Source of the DNA: JAYELX01 sp964544065
GTDB lineage: Bacteria; Chloroflexota; Anaerolineae; Anaerolineales; UBA11858
DNA length: 27,802 nt
NCBI GenBank assembly: GCA_964544065.1
Contig: CAZJBA010000016.1
Span: 1-27,802 of the forward strand
Direction: 5' to 3'
This document shows, piece after piece, positions 21,000 to 27,802 of the stretch (the first letter of the stretch is position 1; every line of letters begins with the position of its first letter). The notes below the pieces were generated by a model that did no database searches, was not told the DNA's origin, and was given only the letters and a program-made list of their open reading frames with translations. Position numbers and translations under genes: made by a program.

Positions 21000-23365
21000 C
21001 TGCTGCCCTCTGCCCTTCCAAATGACTTGCACGCAGGTGCCCTGCCCTGGTTCGGACNNNNNNNNNNNNNNNNNNNNNNNNNNNNNNNNNNNNNNNNNNN
21101 NNNNNNNNNNNNNNNNNNNNNNNNNNNNNNNNNNNNNNNNNNNNNNNNNNNNNNNNNCTGCCCTCTGCCCTTCCAAATGACTTGCACGCAGGTGCCCTGC
21201 CCTGGTTCGGACTCCAGGTTCCAAATTCCCCCAATCAGTTCAACGCGTTCGCGCATACCGACAAGGCCGTAATGATCCTGAGCGGGCAAGTTGTGGAGCG
21301 TGTCCGGGACGGTAAACCCGCGTCCATCATCGCGAATCGACATGCAAAGTTGATCGTTCTTCCAAGTCAGGGCAACCTCAACTTGCTGGGCTCTGGCATG
21401 GCGGGCTACGTTGATGAGCGCTTCTTGAGTCACGCGGTAAAGGTTGAGTCCCACTTCGTCCGGCAACTGGCGCAGGGTCGCGTCAGAGGGGAGGTCAAGG
21501 GTTGCTTCCAGGCCATATTGTTGGCGCCATTCTTCGATATGCGACCGCAGAGCGGCGCCTAACCCGAGCGAATCAAGCATGGGGGGGCGCAACTGGGCAC
21601 AGACCTGGCGCAATGAAGTCAGAAGTTCCCGAATTTCGGCCCGCATCTCCGACAAAGGTTGGCGCAGCGGTGAATCCTGATCTCCCTCCGTCAGCAGCAG
21701 TCCCAACTGGATGTTCATCCCCACCAGCGTTTGTATCGGGCTGTCGTGCAAGTCGCGAGCCAAGCGCGCTCGCTCCTCCTCGCGAGATCGCAACAACTGC
21801 CGCTGAGTCTGAGTCAATGTCTCGCGGCTGGCTTGCAACTCGTCGAGTTGGCGCCGCAGCGTCTCGACCAGGAGGACGTTATTCAAGGCAATTTCAGCCT
21901 GGCGGGCGAGCGTGTTGAGAATGCGAAGATCGTTTTCAGATAAATCGCTGCCATCTTGATGAGGCCCGACGGCCCACTGTGCGGGCACGTCGCTTTGAAA
22001 TGTGAATCGAAAGCGCTCTTGTGGCGGCGATACAGACGGAAACGTTGCGTTCGGCTCGCCGATCCACAATTGTCCGCCGCGTAATTGCATCAACTCCGGC
22101 ACCTGATGGGTAAGCACATGGTGGATTTGCTCGCGCTCGAGGCTGCGGGCAAGCGCGTCGCTGACCGTCTCGATCACGCCGGGGTAATCGTACCAGCCCC
22201 CATAGAAAAGTCGATCGACGAAACGTTCCACCCGGGGGTGAACCCAATTGAAGGACCAACCCACCAGTAAGGTCAGGCCAGAAATCACCGCCATCTGCAA
22301 GAAAATGCTCTCGGGCAAGACCCGGTAAAGAAACAGAAGCGGCCCAAGATACAACCCAAAAATCCCCAAGGATAAAATCGTGTATACCAGGGTGCGATTG
22401 AGCAAATGCTCGATGCCAAATAAATTGTGACGAGCCGTGGCGTAAAGGTAACTGAAAGCTGCAAGAACCAGGAATAAGCTAGCCAACCATTCCGGAAGCA
22501 GGGGGCTGAATCCAAATGCGGCCGGCAGCATGTACAGGAACAGAGGTGGGATTCCGGCCAGCAAGGATCCAAAGACAACAATCCGTACGTGGCCACGAGT
22601 ACTTGAGGTGGCGCGACGTCGATACTGGTAGATCATCACGAAAAGAGCGCTGATTGCGATGATGAAGTGATAACTGGCCCCGAGGCGCCATCCCAGACGA
22701 CCGACGAACATCCAACCGAGCAGGGCTAGAGGAACATTGCCATAGAAAAAAACAAATCCCCACTGGTATTGGGACAGGAGTTTATTCAGGGGGCGGGGAA
22801 AAAGGAAAAAGTAATGCAGCAAGAGCGGCGCAATCGCAAAATAGCTGCCAAACTTTAAAACGAGCAGACCAAAGGGAGGTATCCATGGAGAAGGATAGGC
22901 GACAGGAAATAGGATCGCCACAGCAATGGCCTGGGAAAGCAGGAATAAGACGCGTACCTCGGCGGCGTGATACCGTTGTTGAAACAACAAAACGCTGCCC
23001 AACCAAAAGACAAACACGACGAAATTGGTGCTGTTGACCGCCAGCGGGCTTATCTCCTCGAGAGTGATCTTTGGCGTCATCAACGTGATCCTCTCTTGAG
23101 TGGGGCCCACTGTCAGGCTCTCAGGCTCACTCTGAGCTACTTGGTAGTAGTACCAAGAAAGCGACTCGCCACCCGTTTCCGTCCCCTCCTCCTGATTAGC
23201 AATGGTGCGATAAGAGAACAGGGCTTCCCCTTTCTCCAGCGTGACATCTTCATCTTGGGCCTGCCACTGGCTGAACAGGTTATATCCCACCAGGAAAGGG
23301 ACGATTAAAACCAGAGTCCAGAGCAAACCTTCCCCGAAAGTCCTACGGTTCGAACTTTTTTTCAT
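20973..23365 (-). CDS. HisKA_3 sensor histidine kinase, interrupted by assembly gap
   Basis: This is the membrane sensor of a NarL-type two-component pair. The first transmembrane segment is at about 13-31, an external loop at 32-110, and about seven further segments extend to 372. A GAF-like region (about 400-500) and a coiled coil (500-535) follow. The HisKA_3 box is at 533-545 (RLARDLHDSPIQT, phosphorylated His540). The HATPase domain has Asn652 in the N box and DDGRGF at 679-684. The ATG at 23365 (MKKSSNRRTF) follows the regulator stop by four bases; an in-frame extension to 23473 lies inside the regulator gene. Collapsing the duplicated 55 bp around the N gap gives a continuous protein of 745 residues ending QQVRYQGSVD at the TAG 20973-20975. 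As printed, the frame is broken by the gap. Confidence 0.9.
21058..21157. other. 100-N assembly gap flanked by 55-bp exact duplication
   Basis: Exactly 100 N bases are flanked by identical 55-bp sequences (21003-21057 and 21158-21212). This is the pattern left when a scaffolder joins two contigs that overlap by one k-mer and inserts a fixed N run. Removing the Ns and one copy restores the kinase reading frame, which supports an artefact over a real duplication. Confidence 0.9.
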
Positions 23366-23369
23366 GGCA

Positions 23370-24047
23370 TCATGACTCCCCTGAAGGCGGTTGGACCCAA
23401 CCGCGGCGGATGGCATGCAACATCGCCTCGGTGCGGGTTTCAACCCCCAATTTCCCGTAGACGTTGCTGACATGGTTTTGGACCGTTCGCTTGGTGATGC
23501 ACAGTTGGTTAGCGATGGAGGCGTTATCGAGGCCTTGGGCTAATAAGCGCAGCACTTCCATCTCGCGGGGGGTCAGGTCCCCGCCGTCAGGACCGGGCTT
23601 GTCGCCCTGGTCAGACTTTTTCCCCACTGCCCGGCGCACTACCTGGCTGGCCACTGTGGGGCTGAGCCAACTTTCCCCATATGCAGCGGCGCAAACCGCT
23701 TTGGCCAGGGTCTCGAGAGCTTCATCTTTGAGCACGTAGCCGGTCGCTCCGCTCTCCAGCAGCCCAAAGATCATCTCGGAATCGTCGTGAGCGGTCAAGG
23801 CGAGCACGCTCGTGCCGGTATCTTGCGACTGCAATTGGCGAGCCACCTCCAAGCCGCTTTGGTCGGGCAAATTGAGGTCCAGCACAAGCACATCGGGTTT
23901 ATGTTTTCCCACCAAATGGAGGGCTTCTGCGCCGTTGCTCCCTTCTGCCAGGACGACAATCTTGTCTTCCAACTCCAGAACGGAGCGCATGCCGGCCCGA
24001 ACGATGGGGTGATCGTCAATCAGGATAACACTAACACGATGGCCCAT
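23370..24047 (-). CDS. NarL/FixJ-family response regulator
   Basis: This DNA-binding partner of the HisKA_3 kinase has 225 residues. The receiver domain (4-120) has Asp11 and Asp12, phosphoacceptor Asp57 (VLDLNLPDQSG), Thr85 and Lys107. A linker leads to a LuxR-type helix-turn-helix (about 157-217, LTPREMEVLRLLAQGLDNASIANQLCITKRTVQNHVSNVYGKLGV). The start is taken at 24047 (MGHRVSVILIDDHP) because GGAGAG lies upstream and the receiver begins there; an in-frame extension to 24104 is not needed. The kinase gene begins four bases after the stop, so the two are translationally linked. Targets are unknown, but the surface-protein genes downstream on the same strand are candidates. A TATAAT lies 62 bp upstream. 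Confidence 0.96.
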   Translation of the reverse strand: MGHRVSVILIDDHPIVRAGMRSVLELEDKIVVLAEGSNGAEALHLVGKHKPDVLVLDLNLPDQSGLEVARQLQSQDTGTSVLALTAHDDSEMIFGLLESGATGYVLKDEALETLAKAVCAAAYGESWLSPTVASQVVRRAVGKKSDQGDKPGPDGGDLTPREMEVLRLLAQGLDNASIANQLCITKRTVQNHVSNVYGKLGVETRTEAMLHAIRRGWVQPPSGES

Positions 24048-24108
24048 AAAAATCTCTCCAACAAACCTGGATCTTGTGAAGTTGTCTTTGTACAGCATCT
24101 CCACCTAG

Positions 24109-24114
24109 ATTATA
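24109..24114 (-). promoter_or_regulatory. Candidate -10 box for the regulator-kinase genes
   Basis: TATAAT on the minus strand lies 62 bp upstream of the regulator ATG at 24047. The -35 region is weak. The ATTATAAT sequence also gives TATAAT on the plus strand (24111-24116). Confidence 0.35.
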
Positions 24115-24146
24115 ATGTCTCTTTGCCTCAAAAGCGCATTTACCAG

Positions 24147-24152
24147 TATAAT
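24147..24152 (+). promoter_or_regulatory. Candidate -10 box of a leaderless foldase gene
   Basis: TATAAT ends eight bases before the ATG at 24161. TTGCCT at 24123-24128 matches four of six -35 bases with 18-bp spacing. Initiation would fall at or within about two bases of the start codon, and no Shine-Dalgarno is present. Confidence 0.55.
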
Positions 24153-24160
24153 TAGAAGCG

Positions 24161-25054
24161 ATGAAAACACAAATTTTAAGGTTATTTTGGCTTTTTGCTT
24201 GTTTGTTGATGTTAGCAGCTTGCCAGGCCAAACCAGAAGAAGAACCGCCCACCTCCGTTGTGCAGGACACTCCCGAGGAACAACTCGACACCGCCACCCT
24301 CCCGGCTCCCTCACCGACACCGGTCCCGCTGGCAGCCCAAGTCAACGAGACGGCCATCACCCTGGCTGAGTTCGAAGCAGAAGTCGAGCGGTACATCAGC
24401 GCAGCAGGGGCGGAACCAAGCGAAGAAGAGCAAGAAAAAATCATCCAGGCGATGATCGATCAACTGCTCTTGGCCCAGGCGGCCACAGAGGCTGACTTTC
24501 AGGTAGACCAGGCCATGCTGGAAGAGCGTATCGAGCAATTGAACCTCAGCCCAGAAGAGTTGCAAACCTGGCTGGACACTTACGGATACACCCAAGAAAG
24601 TTTCGAGGCAAAACTGGCCCGCTCCATCGCCGCGGCCTGGATGCGCGACCAAATCACTGCAAAAACGCCGCAAACAGCCGAACAGGTGCACGCCCGTCAA
24701 ATTTTGGTCTATAATTTAGAAGAAGCCGAGAATGCGCTCAATCAACTGAATGCTGGCACCGAGTTCGAAACCCTGGCACAACGGTACGACCCCGCCACGG
24801 GAGGCGATTTGGGTTGGTTTCCACGTGGTTATCTCACCGTTCCCGAACTCGATGAAGTCGTCTTTGCACTTGAGCCTGGAGAACATAGCCAGGTGATCGA
24901 AACAACGGTTGGGTTTCATATCCTAACAGTAATTGAGCGAGCTCCCGATCGTACCCTCAGTCCAGATGCTTACAGGGCCATGCAAGCCGAGGCGCTGGAA
25001 CGTTGGCTCCAAGAGCGTCGACAGCAAAGCGAGATTATCCTACACGTACCCTAG
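24161..25054 (+). CDS. Lipoprotein peptidyl-prolyl isomerase (PrsA/SurA-like)
   Basis: This extracytoplasmic foldase has 297 residues. The lipobox LMLAAC puts the lipidated Cys at 21. A Pro-rich linker precedes a SurA_N-like helical chaperone region (about 58-170, with ITLAEFEAEVERYI and YGYTQESFEAKLARS). A parvulin-type PpiC rotamase domain follows (about 175-260, VHARQILVYNLEEAENALNQL, then GGDLGWFPRG, FALEPGEHSQVIETTVGFHIL). Such proteins help exported proteins fold at the outer face of the membrane. The neighbouring surface-protein genes would provide clients, which is inference. There is no Shine-Dalgarno; a -10 box with a partial -35 lies directly upstream, so translation is likely leaderless. 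The next gene starts nine bases after the stop, probably in the same transcript. Confidence 0.93.
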   Translation: MKTQILRLFWLFACLLMLAACQAKPEEEPPTSVVQDTPEEQLDTATLPAPSPTPVPLAAQVNETAITLAEFEAEVERYISAAGAEPSEEEQEKIIQAMIDQLLLAQAATEADFQVDQAMLEERIEQLNLSPEELQTWLDTYGYTQESFEAKLARSIAAAWMRDQITAKTPQTAEQVHARQILVYNLEEAENALNQLNAGTEFETLAQRYDPATGGDLGWFPRGYLTVPELDEVVFALEPGEHSQVIETTVGFHILTVIERAPDRTLSPDAYRAMQAEALERWLQERRQQSEIILHVP

Positions 25055-25063
25055 GAGTACATC

Positions 25064-25855
25064 ATGGAAAAAGATATCTTCGATTATGTAGAGGAAGAAG
25101 GCGAGCAGCAAGTTCCCCAGAACACCGACATGGTTTGGAATATTCTCACAATCGTTGTTTTGGTGGTATCACTTTGTGTGGGCATTCTCTTTTTAACCGT
25201 TTTCATTAATCCCCACATGGGTATAAATCCTTTTCCGCCCCCCACCATGCCCCAAGCGATGGCCCTGAACACGCCTACCGTGACTCCGAAACAGATTTTG
25301 CTCCCCACGTGGACTCGCACTCCCTCCCCGATTCCCCCGACCGAGACTCTCGCACCCACCCTGGCGCCAACAGCGACTACGGCAACCGGGGTGACCGCCA
25401 CAACCGAAGCAGATACCGATGAGGGGGAAGGAGAGGGGCAACCAGCCGAAGGCGACATAGCTTATGTGCTTCATGATGGTAACCCTCAATACATTCCCAA
25501 TCTTTATCATGCTGATTTGGGCTGCAATTGGATGGGTGTGGGAGGGCAGGTGCTCAGCTTGAATGGCGCTCCCGTTACCGGGGTGGTGGTCAATCTTGGA
25601 GGGCAATTGGCCGGTGAAACCATTGACCTTGTCACCGTTACCGGGATTGCGACCCAATACGGCCCGGCCGGCTACGAATTCGACCTGACCGAATACGTTG
25701 ATGGTCCTGTAGCCACGTCACAATCCCTGTGGCTCCAATTGTTGGATCAGGCCAGCGAACCTATGTCCGTAAAAACTTATTTCGACACCTACGAGGAATG
25801 CGATAAAAGCACCATCATCGTGTATTTTAAAGGTAACCGTTCAGGGTCTGAGTAA
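25064..25855 (+). CDS. Membrane-anchored protein with Thr/Pro linker
   Basis: The protein has 263 residues. An acidic cytoplasmic start (MEKDIFDYVEEEGEQQ) precedes one transmembrane segment (about 24-47). A Thr/Pro-rich linker (about 55-125, PTWTRTPSPIPPTETLAPTLAPT) leads to an exported C-terminal domain of about 125 residues (CNWMGVGGQVLSLNGAPVTGVVVNLGG to YFDTYEECDKSTIIVYFKGN). The GxVxxxNGxPVxGVxVxxGG pattern resembles carboxypeptidase-regulatory-like beta-sandwich domains, and two cysteines could bond. TAGGAG lies upstream of the ATG. It shares a transcript with the foldase lipoprotein. Function is unknown; a role in binding at the cell surface is a guess. Confidence 0.85.
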   Translation: MEKDIFDYVEEEGEQQVPQNTDMVWNILTIVVLVVSLCVGILFLTVFINPHMGINPFPPPTMPQAMALNTPTVTPKQILLPTWTRTPSPIPPTETLAPTLAPTATTATGVTATTEADTDEGEGEGQPAEGDIAYVLHDGNPQYIPNLYHADLGCNWMGVGGQVLSLNGAPVTGVVVNLGGQLAGETIDLVTVTGIATQYGPAGYEFDLTEYVDGPVATSQSLWLQLLDQASEPMSVKTYFDTYEECDKSTIIVYFKGNRSGSE

Positions 25856-25867
25856 AATAACCTGAAA

Positions 25868-25962
25868 TGGAACACGGATGTCACGGATTAGGCAGATTTC
25901 CACGGATTTTAAATTTTTTTATCCGCGAAAATCAGCTATATTCGCGTAATCTGCGTTCTATT
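25868..25962. repeat. Dispersed GCGGAT-type imperfect palindrome
   Basis: An imperfect palindrome of about 95 bp. The left arm reads GAACACGGATGTCACGGAT and continues to CCACGGAT. The right arm reads TCCGCGAAAATC and continues to TAATCTGCGTTCTA. It resembles the intergenic repeats built from (A/C)CACGGAT words reported in many environmental bacterial genomes. No coding potential was seen in 25856-26020. Confidence 0.7.
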
Positions 25963-26024
25963 TAGCGGGGGCGTGAACGCTTACTTTTAAAGAAGTGGAG
26001 TAAAGCCACAGAAGAAACGACTCG

Positions 26025-26055
26025 AAAAGCCCAGGTCATCGACCTGGGCTTTTTT
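26025..26055. terminator. Bidirectional intrinsic terminator
   Basis: A 10-bp GC-rich stem (26028-26037 with 26041-26050) with a 3-nt ATC loop is flanked by AAAA on the left and TTTTTT on the right. It can terminate both the plus-strand gene ending at 25855 and the minus-strand glycosylase gene whose stop begins at 26057. Confidence 0.9.
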
Positions 26056-26693
26056 CATTTCCCTTGCTCGTTGAGAAGAGATTCCAACTCCGGGAAAATC
26101 CGTTCCAGGTGCTCGCCAATCAAATCCACCGCCTGGCGGATCAAGCCCCGGTTGGATTCCTTTTGATGCCAGCGACTGGCCCCGGATGAATGCGGTAACG
26201 GCACAATCCAACGGCCATCGACTTGTTTCTGTGTCCCGATGATTTCGGTCAGGTTCAAGCGCCGAGGGTAAAACAAGTTGACGGCCAAACGCCCAATCGG
26301 GATGATCACGGCAGGGTCAACCAACTCGATCTCCTGATCCAAATACGGGCGGCATAATTTTTGCTCGCCCCGAGTAGGCACCCGGTCCCCGCTGCCTGAC
26401 TTGGCCCGGCCCGGATAGCACTTGGTCACCGAGGTCATGTACTGGCTGGCGCGGAACCAGTCCTCCTCGATCCCGGCGCCGGAGAGCCACTCGAACAAGC
26501 GCGTCCCGCTCCCGGCGTTGAACGGGCGGTCCGCTTCCACCTCGGTGATGCCCGGAGCCTGGCCGATGGTCATCAAGCGGGCACTCTGCTCACCGGAAAA
26601 AATCGCTGGGGGCGTGATCTCGGAGCCTTGCTCCAGGCACAGGCGGCAAGCGCGCATTTGTCGATGCAATTTCTCTAAACTTTGCGGATGCAC
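26055..26693 (-). CDS. Uracil-DNA glycosylase family protein, 4Fe-4S type
   Basis: This probable base-excision-repair enzyme has 212 residues and would remove uracil or a related base from DNA. Cys16, Cys19 (CRLC), Cys92 (KCYPG) and Cys114 match the four-cysteine iron-sulfur pattern of family 4/5 enzymes. Motif A is GQAPGITEVEADRPF (44-58) in place of the usual GEAPGxxED of family 4. The C-terminal motif is PHSSGASRW (167-175) with His168. The altered motifs suggest a distinct subfamily, and substrate range is uncertain. The start is GTG at 26693, supported by GAGGGGA upstream and one base after the endonuclease stop (TGA-C-GTG), indicating coupling. The stop overlaps the terminator T run. 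Confidence 0.88.
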   Translation of the reverse strand: MHPQSLEKLHRQMRACRLCLEQGSEITPPAIFSGEQSARLMTIGQAPGITEVEADRPFNAGSGTRLFEWLSGAGIEEDWFRASQYMTSVTKCYPGRAKSGSGDRVPTRGEQKLCRPYLDQEIELVDPAVIIPIGRLAVNLFYPRRLNLTEIIGTQKQVDGRWIVPLPHSSGASRWHQKESNRGLIRQAVDLIGEHLERIFPELESLLNEQGK

Positions 26694-26694
26694 G

Positions 26695-27543
26695 TCAGTT
26701 CCCCTCGCTCAACATTTGCCATGTATCTTTGACCATCAAGGCATCTTCTTCCAGAATAGGGCTTTCGCACAGGATGCGCCCACAGCAATTGAGATCGATC
26801 AGCGCTTGCAGGATCGCTTCCAGATTCAAATCTGATTCTTGGATGGGGAGGTGCTCTTGCTCACCCTTTTTGGTGTACTCGATGCCGGAGAGATGAATAT
26901 GCAATCGGCGCAGGGATTCGTTTCCCAGTGCGTTGGCATAGGCTTGTAACACCTCGACCCATTCCTGATACGTGTTCATGCTGCCATCGCCGGGACGGGC
27001 ATGCAGGTGGGGAAAGTCGAGGCATGGCTCCACGCCCTCGATGGCAGCACTCATCTCCAAGGTGTCGTCCAGGGAACCAAGTACGGCGCCCTTGCCCATC
27101 GTCTCAGGCCGTAGGGTGGCCGGGTTATCATCGGTGCGTAATTCCTGCACGCATCCGCTCAGGCGCTCAATCGCGCCCGGAAGCACTTGCTCGGGAGGGC
27201 GGCCAAAATAGGAACCAGGATGAAAGACGATATCCGTAGCCCCGGCCAGATGGCCCGCTCGAGCCGCGTCCATCAAGCGCCGGCGCGACTTGGGCCATTC
27301 TTCCGCATCGGCATTGAGGTTGATGTAGTACGGGGCGTGCACGCTCAGGGCAACGTCGTTTTCTTCCGCCGCCGCCTTGATCTTGGCACAGGTTTTATCG
27401 CTCACCCGCACGGAGCGGACCCAGCCGATTTCGAAGGCGCTCAGCCCCAGTTCACGAATGTGAATGGCCGCGCCCTGACTGCCGCCTGGGCTCGAGGGCG
27501 TGGACTTGGGGGAACCGACCGTGCCGAAACGAAAGGAAAGCAT
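26695..27543 (-). CDS. Endonuclease IV-like AP endonuclease
   Basis: This TIM-barrel metal-dependent enzyme of 282 residues belongs to the AP endonuclease 2 family. It would cut DNA 5' to abasic sites, the product of the glycosylase encoded just downstream. Candidate Zn ligands match E. coli Nfo closely in position: His69 (SVHAPYYIN), His108 (FHPGS), Glu147 (RPETMGKG), Asp176 and His179 (CLDFPHLHARPG), His215 or His217 (LHIHLSG), Glu230-His231 (where Nfo has Asp-x-His) and Glu260 (LCESP). The change of the usual EN to ET around Glu147 and of Asp229 are deviations, as in some archaeal-type homologues. AGGAGATG precedes the ATG. Cotranscribed with the glycosylase. Sugar isomerases share the fold but not this ligand set. 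Confidence 0.88.
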   Translation of the reverse strand: MLSFRFGTVGSPKSTPSSPGGSQGAAIHIRELGLSAFEIGWVRSVRVSDKTCAKIKAAAEENDVALSVHAPYYINLNADAEEWPKSRRRLMDAARAGHLAGATDIVFHPGSYFGRPPEQVLPGAIERLSGCVQELRTDDNPATLRPETMGKGAVLGSLDDTLEMSAAIEGVEPCLDFPHLHARPGDGSMNTYQEWVEVLQAYANALGNESLRRLHIHLSGIEYTKKGEQEHLPIQESDLNLEAILQALIDLNCCGRILCESPILEEDALMVKDTWQMLSEGN

Positions 27544-27572
27544 AAATCATCTCCTATTTTGATGGTAATAAA

Positions 27573-27802
27573 CACTTCAATGGGTTGATTTCAGGTGGGC
27601 TGCACGTCCAATGCGACCGTTCGTAGTCAGGTACGAAATGACATGGAGTACCGTAACGCTACTCCGTTTCACTGCGTAGCTTACTACCAACTCACTTCAT
27701 CGGGTTGATTTCAGGTGGGCTGCACGTCCAATGCGACCGTTCGTAGCCAGGTACGAAATGACATGGAGTACCGTAACGCTACTCCGTTTCACTGCGTAGC
27801 TT
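27573..27802. repeat. Tandem repeat, 120-bp period, right scaffold end
   Basis: Unit 27573-27692 is followed by a second unit from 27693 truncated by the window end; they differ at only a few bases (for example 27627 against 27747). The final 55 bases (27748-27802) are identical to 27628-27682. Blocks CGTTCGTAGTCAGG, AACGCTACTCC and GTAGCTTACTAC also occur, in reverse complement, in the left-end repeat. No coding potential was seen. It lies upstream of the endonuclease gene. Confidence 0.9.

Noticed and set aside
20950..21234. Short open frames running across the N gap
   Set aside because: They contain translated Ns and two copies of the same kinase C-terminal sequence; they are products of the scaffold artefact.

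Overview
The window looks like one complete scaffold from a moderately GC-rich bacterium, most likely a member of the Chloroflexota (Anaerolineae or a related class). This is an inference. It rests on many lipoproteins and membrane-anchored proteins with Thr/Pro linkers (PTPTPT), SH3b, Ig-like and FN3 modules, a multi-TM HisKA_3 sensor kinase with a NarL-type regulator, and a clustered acyl-CoA dehydrogenase and electron-transfer flavoprotein. No rRNA, tRNA, CRISPR array or intact transposase was seen. Both ends lie inside tandem repeats, and a 100-N gap at 21058-21157 is flanked by an exact 55-bp duplication, so it is probably an assembly artefact.

Layout. Positions 1-250 hold a 152-bp-period repeat. 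Positions 264-4129 (minus) hold an acyl-CoA dehydrogenase, a small toxin/antitoxin-like pair and etfB-etfA. A 20-bp perfect inverted repeat (4203-4245) separates this block from a plus-strand TPR protein (4270-5736). A convergent PfkB-family sugar kinase follows (5738-6646, minus), then a small secreted protein with a duplicated domain (6752-7399, plus). Positions 7400-8047 are gene-free and carry a terminator, a MITE-like inverted-repeat element and small hairpins.

Positions 8048-24047 form a 16-kb minus-strand series. In transcription order it holds a NarL-type response regulator, a large membrane histidine kinase (interrupted by the gap), a Cys-rich lipoprotein, a receiver-only response regulator, and six exported proteins. 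Four of these are two copies of one module (lipoprotein with Ig and FN3, conserved intergenic hairpin, large membrane-anchored Ig protein). One large protein carries a LysM domain and the other an eight-unit thrombospondin type-3 calcium-binding array. The last two are lipoproteins, one with an SH3b domain. This series is the best candidate for an undescribed system: a two-component signalling unit beside a set of cell-surface proteins, with the lone receiver overlapping the first surface gene by 4 nt. The functional link is inference only.

Positions 24161-25855 (plus) hold a PrsA-like lipoprotein foldase and a membrane-anchored protein. After a dispersed inverted repeat and a strong bidirectional terminator comes a minus-strand base-excision-repair pair, an endonuclease IV-like protein followed by a 4Fe-4S uracil-DNA glycosylase family protein (26055-27543). 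The window ends in a 120-bp-period tandem repeat that shares core sequences, in inverted orientation, with the repeat at the left end.
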